From positions 1 to 6,523 of the forward strand of contig CAJXFJ010000101.1 in the NCBI GenBank assembly GCA_913052515.1: DNA of 6,523 bases. The letters run 5' to 3'. The notes under the pieces were generated by a model. The model saw only the letters and a program-made list of their open reading frames with translations. It had not been told where the DNA came from and did not search any database. A program made the translations under genes and the position numbers. This stretch comes from an uncultured Flavobacteriales bacterium (lineage in GTDB: Bacteria > Bacteroidota > Bacteroidia > Flavobacteriales > Vicingaceae). Every line of letters starts with the position of its first letter. Position 1 is the first letter of the stretch. Positions 1 to 6,092 of the stretch are shown piece after piece.

Positions 1-546
1 CTTTTCTTACCGCTTTTAATTGCTAGTTTATTTTGGGCTTGTCAACCTCAAGTTGAGCCAGCTAAAATTGAAAAAATAGAATCTTTACAACAGGCACTTG
101 ATAGTTCTGCAAAACAGTTTTCAATCATTGACTCGGCCAAAGCATTAAGTTCAGTCAAAGAATTTCAATCGAAAATAAGCTACATCAAAGGAGATTATCG
201 AGACACCATTCAAGAGGAAACGGCCTTGTATATAGACAAGTATTACAGTTTGCGTAAAGCCATGAAATTAATGGGAAATAGCTATGCAGAAACTGCTCGA
301 GATATCCGTTCAACTAAGAGTAGATTAAAAAATCTACTTCATGATTTAAAAAACGGTCTAGTTGAAGACCAACAATATGAGCAATATTTAGAGCTCGAAG
401 AAAACAATGTGGCTATCATTAAAGAGTCAGTAGATGCTTTAGTTCGTGCTTATACTGAAGGACAACCAATTTACGATGAAATGACTCCAAGAATTGATTC
501 ATTGATTTCAGAATCAAAAAGAAAGGCAGCTAAGGTAGCAGAATGA
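1..546 (+). CDS. Putative lipoprotein, helical, function unknown (5' end cut by window edge)
   Basis: The reading frame is open from base 1 to the TGA at 544-546 and gives 181 visible residues; only the start codon and a few N-terminal residues are missing. The visible protein opens with a hydrophobic stretch (LFLPLLIASLFWAC) that ends in Cys at codon 14 (bases 40-42) and is followed by the polar run QPQVEPAK. This looks like a lipoprotein signal peptide, although the residues before Cys (F-W-A) fit the classical lipobox only loosely. The mature part is charged, rich in Lys, Glu and Leu, and probably all helical with coiled-coil character around residues 100-150 (for example RLKNLLHDLKNGL). 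No enzyme motif is visible. Its stop overlaps the next gene's start by 4 bases (ATGA), so it belongs to the TPR/DUF4286/rsmA operon. A TTG at 226 could be mistaken for the start, but the frame and signal sequence extend well upstream. The family is not recognised; an envelope location is inferred. Confidence 0.8.
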   Translation, partial: LFLPLLIASLFWACQPQVEPAKIEKIESLQQALDSSAKQFSIIDSAKALSSVKEFQSKISYIKGDYRDTIQEETALYIDKYYSLRKAMKLMGNSYAETARDIRSTKSRLKNLLHDLKNGLVEDQQYEQYLELEENNVAIIKESVDALVRAYTEGQPIYDEMTPRIDSLISESKRKAAKVAE

Positions 547-2405
547 GAGTAAGCCGATATATCGCTTTTCTTTTTCTAAGTCTGTTTGTTTTTCAAACAT
601 TGCAGGCACAAAATAACAATACCCAAACCACCTTTGCCTTAGCTCGTCAAGCTAAAGAAAATGGAGAATGGGATAAAGCCATTGCTTACTACGAAGAGCT
701 TTATAGCAAAAATGAATCTGACATATACTACCGCGATCTTTTGGAATTATACGCCCAAGTCGAAAATTTCAAAGAAGCTGAAAAAATGGTCAAAAAACGA
801 ATACGAGTATTTCCTGAAAAGCTAGAATACTTGGTTGATCGAGGACACTTAGCTGAATTGCAAAAGGAAGAAGCTGATGCTAAAAAGCACTTTGAAGAAG
901 CGCTAGAAAAGCTAAGCACAAATCAACAACAAGCTAGACTTTTAGCCAATCAATTTAGCCGTTATGAAAAGCATGACTATGCCGAGGCAGTTTATTTAAA
1001 AGCCCAAAAGCTTAGTAAAAACAACAGCTTATTTCGATTTGAATTAGCCAACACTTATGCTCGTCAAGGCAGAACTTCTGACATGATTGAGATCTATTTG
1101 GATGTAGTGGGTGAGAATAAAAATTACATCCAAACCGTCCAAAATTTATTCTCTCGTGTGCTCTATCCCGACCCTGAGGGAAAGCAAATGCAAGACTTAC
1201 GAGAACAATTGCTTCGTAGAATTCAAAAGCAAAGCGAGCAAAGTGTATATGCTGAATTACTGGTTTGGCTTTACCTGCAGGACAAAAATTTTAGAGGTGC
1301 CCTTATTCAAGCAAAAGCTCTTGACAAAAAACTAAGCGAAGAAGGTAAAAGGCTTCATTCACTTGGGCAACTAGCCTTGAACAACAAAGCATTTGATGTG
1401 GCAGAAGAAAGCTATAAGTACATCATTGGTTTAGGAGAAGTAAGTCCATATTATTTATCGGCTAAAATGAGTTTAGTAGAAGTACTAAAACAAAAAATAA
1501 CTCAGAACCAATATCAACAATCAGACCTTATTGAGTTAGAACAAGCCTATGCAAAAAACATAAAAGACTTAGGAAAAAGCGCTTATACTTTACCTTTAAT
1601 TCGTGGGCAAGCAAGTTTATACGCGTACTATTTGGATGAAGTAGATACGGCCATCTTAATTCTTAATGAAGCAATTACACTCCCCGGAATTGAAAAAGAG
1701 CAACAAGCCGAAGCTAAAATAGAATTGGCAGACCTTCTTCTCTTAAACAATGAAATTTGGGAAGCCTCTCTCCTCTATTCACAAGTTGAAAAAGACTTTA
1801 AATACGACCAATTAGGAGAAACTGCTAAATTTAAAAATGCCAAAGTGGCTTACTACACTGGCGATTTTTATTGGGCACAAGCTCAGCTGGATGTGCTCAA
1901 AGGTTCTACCTCTAAGTTAATTGCTAATGATGCCTTAGACCTTTCACTTTTAATCACCGACAACATTGGTTTAGATAGTATTGCAGAACCTTTAGAGATG
2001 TATGCTAGAGCCGATTTATGGGTTTTCAAAAAAGATTATGATAAAGCACTTCAAAGTCTTGACTCTATTCCAAAGTTCTTTCCACAAAGTAGTTTAAAAG
2101 ACGAGATACTTTTTACCAAGTTTGAAATAGAAAAAGCAAAAAGAAATTATGAAAGCGCAGCTGAAAAATTGCGAGAGTTAATCGCTGATTATGCCGAAGA
2201 CATTTTAGGTGATGATGCCCTTTTTGAATTGGCTAAGCTAGAAGAAGAGTTTTTAAATCATCCAGAAATAGCGATGGAATTATATAAAAAACTATTAACT
2301 ACTTACCCTTCTAGTTTGCATGTGGTAGAAAGCCGAAAGCGTTTTAGAATACTGAGAGGTGACAATTTAGAAAGCACAGAAATTGAAAAAGAAGAGGAAT
2401 TATGA
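543..2405 (+). CDS. Exported tetratricopeptide-repeat (TPR) protein
   Basis: This 620-residue protein has a signal peptide: charged MRVSR, a hydrophobic core at residues 6-20, and likely cleavage after Ala22 (LQA before QNNN). The rest is an almost uninterrupted series of helical hairpins. TPR-like units are clearest at residues 31-58 (a GEWDKAIAYYEELY core), 62-91, 95-125, 162-190, 280-296, 389-420 and 486-590, where pairs such as KDYDKALQSLD and KRNYESAAEKLRELI repeat. The last part (about 518-590) resembles the stacked TPRs of periplasmic YbgF/BamD-type proteins. The tail is acidic (EIEKEEEL). TPRs are protein-protein scaffolds, so a periplasmic or envelope adaptor role is inferred; the partner is unknown. 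It starts at an ATG overlapping the upstream stop (ATGA 543-546) and ends in the same kind of overlap with the next gene (2402-2405), so translation is probably coupled on both sides. No catalytic domain is visible. Confidence 0.88.
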   Translation: MRVSRYIAFLFLSLFVFQTLQAQNNNTQTTFALARQAKENGEWDKAIAYYEELYSKNESDIYYRDLLELYAQVENFKEAEKMVKKRIRVFPEKLEYLVDRGHLAELQKEEADAKKHFEEALEKLSTNQQQARLLANQFSRYEKHDYAEAVYLKAQKLSKNNSLFRFELANTYARQGRTSDMIEIYLDVVGENKNYIQTVQNLFSRVLYPDPEGKQMQDLREQLLRRIQKQSEQSVYAELLVWLYLQDKNFRGALIQAKALDKKLSEEGKRLHSLGQLALNNKAFDVAEESYKYIIGLGEVSPYYLSAKMSLVEVLKQKITQNQYQQSDLIELEQAYAKNIKDLGKSAYTLPLIRGQASLYAYYLDEVDTAILILNEAITLPGIEKEQQAEAKIELADLLLLNNEIWEASLLYSQVEKDFKYDQLGETAKFKNAKVAYYTGDFYWAQAQLDVLKGSTSKLIANDALDLSLLITDNIGLDSIAEPLEMYARADLWVFKKDYDKALQSLDSIPKFFPQSSLKDEILFTKFEIEKAKRNYESAAEKLRELIADYAEDILGDDALFELAKLEEEFLNHPEIAMELYKKLLTTYPSSLHVVESRKRFRILRGDNLESTEIEKEEEL

Positions 2406-2707
2406 TTGTATATAGCGTGACGATAAACGTGGAGGATGACATTCATGAAGATTGGGTAAAATGGATGAAAGAAGTTCACATTCCAGATGTGATGAATACA
2501 GGCATTTTTACGGATCATCGCATGCTAAAAGTCATTTCTCATCAAGAAGAAAAAGACGGCACAACCTATAACATTCAATACGATTGCGAAAGCATGGCTG
2601 ATTTGCATCAGTATCAAGTAAAGCATGCTCCTGAATTACAGAAAGAACACAGTGAACGCTACGCCAATAAATTTGTAGCCTTTAGAACTTTATTAGAGAA
2701 AGCTTGA
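2402..2707 (+). CDS. DUF4286-like small protein
   Basis: This complete 101-residue protein lacks a signal peptide and membrane segment, so it is probably cytoplasmic. It begins with a beta strand (MIVYSVTINV), followed by a helix with DWVKWMKEVHIPDVMNTG, a second strand around LKVISHQ, a third strand around YNIQYDCES, and a C-terminal helix with His and Glu residues. This order and the W-x-x-W-M-x-x-x-H-I-P-x-V/M pattern are what I recall for the DUF4286 family of Bacteroidota, small proteins with a ferredoxin-like or dimeric alpha/beta-barrel appearance. The biochemical function of that family is unknown, and no catalytic site can be assigned here. The gene is wedged between the TPR gene (ATGA overlap) and rsmA (TTGA overlap at 2704-2707), so it is co-translated with both. 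A link to ribosome maturation or to the envelope proteins is only an inference from position. Family assignment is from memory of sequence character, not from a search. Confidence 0.8.
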   Translation: MIVYSVTINVEDDIHEDWVKWMKEVHIPDVMNTGIFTDHRMLKVISHQEEKDGTTYNIQYDCESMADLHQYQVKHAPELQKEHSERYANKFVAFRTLLEKA

Positions 2708-3483
2708 AAAAGGTAAGAGCCAAAAAACAATTAGGTCAGCACTTTTTAGAAGATGCAAACATTGCCCAGCAAACTGTTGATGCTTTTGGCAAGCAGCATG
2801 ATTTTAGTTTAGCGCTAGAAGTTGGCCCTGGAATGGGTGTGCTCACCAAACCTTTGTTACAAAACAAAAAATTAAATGTAAAAGTCATCGACATTGATAC
2901 CGAATCAATTGCATGGTTAAAGCATGAAGGATTCTTAAAAGAAGACCAAATCATTGAAGGTGACTTTTTGAAACTTGATTTATATCAATTATTCGGCGAA
3001 CAAGATTTTGGAATTGTAGGAAACTTCCCATACAACATCAGTACTCAAATTTTATTTAAAGCACTTGATTATCGCCAACAATGTAAAGAAGTTGTTGGCA
3101 TGTTTCAAAAAGAAGTTGCTGACCGAATTGCCTGTAAACCTGGCTCTAAGGTCTATGGAATTACATCAGTTTTGCTTCAAGCTTTTTACGACATAGAATA
3201 TCTTTTTACCGTTGAGCCAGAAGTTTTTGACCCTCCGCCTAAAGTACGCTCTGCAGTTATTCGTTTAAGCAGAAACCAAGTAAAGAAACTCGATTGCGAT
3301 GAAAAGAAATTTCAGCAAATTGTAAAAATGGCCTTTAATCAAAGGCGAAAAACTTTGCGTAATTCCTTAAAGCCACTCTTAAACGATTCTATTAAAAACG
3401 AAGCTATTTTTGCCGATCGACCCGAACAATTAAGTGTTCAACAATTCATTGATTTGACCAATTTAATTGCACCTCAGCATTAA
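2704..3483 (+). CDS. rsmA: 16S rRNA (adenine(1518)-N6/adenine(1519)-N6)-dimethyltransferase RsmA
   Basis: RsmA (KsgA) uses S-adenosylmethionine to dimethylate two adjacent adenines in the 3' terminal helix 45 of 16S rRNA late in small-subunit assembly. At 259 residues it is full length. Visible motifs are the N-terminal KKQLGQHFL (7-15), the SAM-binding loop LEVGPGMGVLT (38-48), acidic residues after strand 2 (VIDID, 61-65), EGDFLKLD (85-92), the catalytic loop GNFPYNIS (106-113, N-x-P-Y type), and the C-terminal domain with EPEVFDPPPKVRSAV and FNQRRKTLRNSLK. The start is TTG at 2704: the same frame has a TAG at 2683-2685 and no ATG or GTG between, and starting there gives MKKVRAKK, the normal N-terminus of the family. 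This start overlaps the upstream stop (TTGA), so translation probably depends on the preceding gene. The gene ends with TAA at 3481-3483. Confidence 0.97.
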   Translation: MKKVRAKKQLGQHFLEDANIAQQTVDAFGKQHDFSLALEVGPGMGVLTKPLLQNKKLNVKVIDIDTESIAWLKHEGFLKEDQIIEGDFLKLDLYQLFGEQDFGIVGNFPYNISTQILFKALDYRQQCKEVVGMFQKEVADRIACKPGSKVYGITSVLLQAFYDIEYLFTVEPEVFDPPPKVRSAVIRLSRNQVKKLDCDEKKFQQIVKMAFNQRRKTLRNSLKPLLNDSIKNEAIFADRPEQLSVQQFIDLTNLIAPQH

Positions 3484-3561
3484 GAAAAGCTTATTTCTTT
3501 TAGCTGTGCTTAAAGCTGTCTATTCAAAAGCTTAAATTCGTTGCTCCATTTTGCAAGAAGC

Positions 3562-4920
3562 ATGGCATTTGAGTTAACCAAAGAATACATTGAGCAAGTA
3601 AAGTCTGAGCTGGAAAGCGGTCAAAAAACCGAATTTCTTTTAGGCATAAACGACTTACATCCTGCTGATATCGCTGAAATATTCGACAACATAAGTGTTG
3701 ATGAAGGCAATCAACTATATCATGTTTTGAATACGGAAATTGCTTCAGATGTGCTCATCGAAATGGAAGAAGATGTTCGGGAGAATTTTTTGGCTTCGCT
3801 AGAAGCCGAAGAAATTGCCAAGACTTTCATTGAAAACATGGACTCAGATGACGCAGCTGATATGTTGCAAGAGCTTCCAGACCGAAAGAAAGACGATGTA
3901 ATCTCGAACATTGAAGACGCTGAACAAGCAAGCGACATTGTTGATTTACTTCATTATCCCGAAGATTCAGCTGGTGGTTTAATGGCCAAAGAGCTCATAA
4001 AAGTAAATGTGAGTTGGTCCATTTTGAAGTGCGTTCGAGAAATGCGCAAACAAGCCGAAGATATTCAAAATGTGTATACCATTTATGTGATTGATGATCG
4101 TGAAAAATTAGTCGGTACACTTTCACTTAAAAGGCTATTGCTAGCCCCAACAGAGAGCAAAGTCAAAGATCTTTATTATCAAGATGTTTTATCGGTTAAA
4201 GCCTATGAAAAGTCGGAAGAAGTAGCTGCCATTATGGAAAAGTACGATTTGGTTGCCCTTCCTGTGGTTGATGAATTGGATCGATTAATTGGTCGAATTA
4301 CCATTGATGATATTGTAGATGTAATTAAAGAAGAAGCAGATAAGGATTATCAAATGGCATCCGGTATTTCTGAAAGTGTAGACTCTGCGGATAGCGTTCG
4401 GGTTTTAACACGGGCAAGATTACCATGGCTTTTGGTTGGTTTGTTAGGCGGTATTTTAGGTGCCTTGGTGATTAGTCGCTATGAAGGTCAATTGGAACTT
4501 TACCCTGAAATGGCTTTGTTTATTCCCCTTATTGCCGCCATGGGAGGAAATGTAGGTGTTCAATCTTCTGCCATTATTGTGCAAGGCTTGGCAAACAACT
4601 CCTTGGGTTTTGACAGTTTATTTGCTCGCTTGGGAAAAGAATTTTTGGTAGCCATTTTAAATGGATTGGTTTGTAGCGTGCTAATTCTTGGATATACTTT
4701 GGTATTTGAAGACAGCATAAACCTTGCGGCTTCGGTAAGTGTAGCCCTTATTTTAGTGATTGTATTTGCTGGTTTGTTTGGCACTTTTGTTCCACTTATG
4801 CTCGATAAATACAAAATTGACCCAGCCCTAGCAACAGGACCATTTATTACCACCATGAATGATATTGTTGGCCTTTTCATATACTTTGGAATTGGCCACT
4901 TGATGTACAATTTATTTTAA
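3562..4920 (+). CDS. mgtE: Magnesium transporter/channel MgtE
   Basis: MgtE is a homodimeric Mg2+-gated channel of the inner membrane that admits Mg2+ when the cell is depleted and closes when Mg2+ binds its cytosolic domains. The domain order is complete in 452 residues, close to the family's usual length: an acidic helical N domain (about 20-130, with repeated Asp/Glu-rich segments such as ENMDSDDAADMLQEL), two CBS domains (about 141-200 and 202-260, the second with ALPVVDELDRLIGRITIDD), a connecting helix, then five membrane segments near 288-305, 318-342, 360-384, 389-415 and 425-450. The membrane signature IAAMGGNVGVQSS (324-336) is present, and Asp434 in TTMNDIVGL matches the pore Asp of the Thermus protein. 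The ATG at 3562 is preferred over the in-frame TTG at 3541, which would only add seven residues. The upstream gap has a weak TAAATTCG (3533-3540), one mismatch from the Bacteroidota -7 box, without a matching -33 box. Confidence 0.95.
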   Translation: MAFELTKEYIEQVKSELESGQKTEFLLGINDLHPADIAEIFDNISVDEGNQLYHVLNTEIASDVLIEMEEDVRENFLASLEAEEIAKTFIENMDSDDAADMLQELPDRKKDDVISNIEDAEQASDIVDLLHYPEDSAGGLMAKELIKVNVSWSILKCVREMRKQAEDIQNVYTIYVIDDREKLVGTLSLKRLLLAPTESKVKDLYYQDVLSVKAYEKSEEVAAIMEKYDLVALPVVDELDRLIGRITIDDIVDVIKEEADKDYQMASGISESVDSADSVRVLTRARLPWLLVGLLGGILGALVISRYEGQLELYPEMALFIPLIAAMGGNVGVQSSAIIVQGLANNSLGFDSLFARLGKEFLVAILNGLVCSVLILGYTLVFEDSINLAASVSVALILVIVFAGLFGTFVPLMLDKYKIDPALATGPFITTMNDIVGLFIYFGIGHLMYNLF

Positions 4921-5140
4921 TTTAAAAATTTATAGATTAATTGAAATGAAGATGGCCTTCCTTAGAATTTAAGAATGAAGCGAACTAGAAAATGTTACAA
5001 ATTGAGGAAGCTATCAGCTTGACTGGGAGATCGCCGAAATTGTCATTTTATAGGAGTGAAAGAACTTAAATTATAAACAGGCCTAGATTTTTTTGTTACT
5101 TTTTTCATCAATGGAAAAAAGTATAAACAATGAGAAACAA
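4921..5140. other. Intergenic gap between mgtE and the dehydrogenase gene
   Basis: These 220 bases carry no convincing gene. The first part is very AT-rich with no strong terminator. A short hairpin is possible at 5010-5022 (AAGCT, loop ATC, AGCTT), but no T run follows, so it is not a good intrinsic terminator. A 25-codon ORF from ATG 4992 to TAA 5067-5069 lies in the least AT-rich part; it is discussed as a finding and is not annotated as a gene. The last 60 bases are T-rich then A-rich and look like a promoter and leader for the following gene. Confidence 0.6.
5084..5104 (+). promoter_or_regulatory. Possible Bacteroidota-type promoter (-7 region) for the dehydrogenase gene
   Basis: Two near matches to the Bacteroidota -7 box TAnnTTTG overlap a T-rich tract: TAGATTTT (5084-5091) and TACTTTTT (5097-5104), each one base off. 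Initiation shortly after the second would give an A-rich leader of roughly 30 bases before the ATG at 5141, typical for this phylum, which seldom uses Shine-Dalgarno pairing. No TTTG is found at the expected distance upstream, so support is weak. Confidence 0.25.
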
Positions 5141-6082
5141 ATGAAAAAAGTAATCTTCATCGATAGCGTCCACCCCATTTTAGCTGAAAAATTAGAAAAT
5201 GCTGGCTATGAATGTGATTGGAAAACGGAATTGAAAAGGGAAGAGATTCTTCCCCTCTTAAAAGATTACGAAGGAGCAGTGATTCGCAGCAAATTCAAAT
5301 TTGACGCAGCAGTTTTTGAAGCGGCACCAAAATTAAAATGGATTGCTCGTTCAGGCGCCGGCATGGAAAACATAGACCGCGAATTGGCAGAACAAAAAGG
5401 CATACAGTGTTTTAATTCTCCCGAAGGAAACCGGGATGCGGTGGCTGAGCATGCTTTGGGTATGTTGTTGAGCTTATTCAACAATTTAAATAGAGCTGAT
5501 CAGGAAGTAAGAGAAGGACAATGGAATCGCGAAAAAAATCGAGGTATTGAATTGAAAGGAAAAACCGTGGGCATTTTGGGCTATGGTTTTATGGGTCAAG
5601 CATTTGCTGAACGATTACAAGGTTTTGGTGTAAAGGTAATCGCCTACGACAAATACAAAAGTGATTTTAGCTCAAAGCTCGTTCAAGAAGTAAATCTAGA
5701 GACATTCTTTGCCGAAACCGAAATACTGAGTATTCATCTGCCGCAAACCGAAGAAACTACTTTCATGATTAATGAAAAGTTCCTAAATCAGTTTGCTAAT
5801 CCATTGTTTGTATTAAACACAGCAAGAGGAAAAAATGTAAATACAGCAGAGCTCGTTTCTGCCTTAAAAAGCGGCAAAGTAAGAGGCGCTTGTTTGGATG
5901 TATTGGAGTATGAAAAACTTTCGTTTGAAAGTTTAAAAGCAGAAGAGTTACCAGAAGCTTTTCAATATTTGAGAAAAGCTGAAAATGTGATCTTAAGTCC
6001 GCATGTGGCGGGTTGGACGAAAGAGTCATATGTGAAGTTATCGGAGATTTTGGCGGAGAAGATTCTTAAATTTGTGTCTTAA
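5141..6082 (+). CDS. D-2-hydroxyacid dehydrogenase, NAD-dependent (phosphoglycerate dehydrogenase-like)
   Basis: This family interconverts 2-hydroxy acids and 2-keto acids with NAD(H). The 313-residue protein has the split substrate-binding domain (about 1-98 and 285-313, with RSGAGMENID at 70-79) around a Rossmann domain with GILGYGFMG (144-152) and Asp170 at the end of the second strand, favouring NAD over NADP. The catalytic set is intact: Arg229 (NTARG), Glu258 (DVLEYE) and His288 (SPHVAGW). The stretch between Glu and His is about 30 residues, longer than in E. coli SerA. No ACT regulatory domain is present, so serine feedback of the SerA type is not expected. Serine-pathway dehydrogenase is possible, but no serC or serB lies nearby and the substrate cannot be fixed. 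The ATG at 5141 gives MKKVIFIDSVHP, a usual family N-terminus; an in-frame ATG at 5111 and TTG at 5093 would add 10 or 16 unconserved residues. Confidence 0.9.
   Translation: MKKVIFIDSVHPILAEKLENAGYECDWKTELKREEILPLLKDYEGAVIRSKFKFDAAVFEAAPKLKWIARSGAGMENIDRELAEQKGIQCFNSPEGNRDAVAEHALGMLLSLFNNLNRADQEVREGQWNREKNRGIELKGKTVGILGYGFMGQAFAERLQGFGVKVIAYDKYKSDFSSKLVQEVNLETFFAETEILSIHLPQTEETTFMINEKFLNQFANPLFVLNTARGKNVNTAELVSALKSGKVRGACLDVLEYEKLSFESLKAEELPEAFQYLRKAENVILSPHVAGWTKESYVKLSEILAEKILKFVS
6067..6074 (+). promoter_or_regulatory. Perfect TAnnTTTG box before the last gene (possible -7 element)
   Basis: TAAATTTG matches the Bacteroidota -7 consensus exactly and lies in the last codons of the dehydrogenase gene, 18 bases before the ATG at 6093. 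The nearest TTTG upstream (6049-6052) is only 14 bases away, shorter than the usual spacing of about 17-23, and the match could be chance in AT-rich coding sequence. If used, the following gene has a very short leader. Confidence 0.2.
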
Positions 6083-6092
6083 ATTATTTGCT

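Noticed and set aside
226..546. TTG at 226 as the start of a short cytoplasmic protein
   Set aside because: The same frame is open to base 1 and carries a signal-peptide-like stretch ending in Cys, so the gene starts upstream of the window.
1111..1335. 74-codon + strand frame inside the TPR gene
   Set aside because: It is an out-of-frame shadow of a continuous TPR coding sequence, with no motif of its own.
3482..3500. Possible terminator after rsmA
   Set aside because: AAGAAA and TTTCTT can pair around a 6-base loop, but the stem has a single G-C pair and only a short T run, too weak to call.
3541..3561. TTG at 3541 as the mgtE start
   Set aside because: It would add only LHFARS-type residues not typical of the family; the ATG at 3562 gives a normal MgtE N-terminus and length.
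3484..3561. Mg2+-responsive riboswitch in the mgtE leader
   Set aside because: The gap is 78 bases, too short for the M-box, and no conserved riboswitch core is recognisable.
4560..4910. 116-codon open frame on the minus strand
   Set aside because: It lies wholly inside the membrane domain of mgtE, whose motifs are intact on the + strand; the reverse translation shows no family signature.
4913..4955. Possible terminator after mgtE
   Set aside because: Only A/T pairings (ATTTT with AAAAT) and a 4-base GAAG/CTTC stem are available; neither is followed by a convincing T tract.
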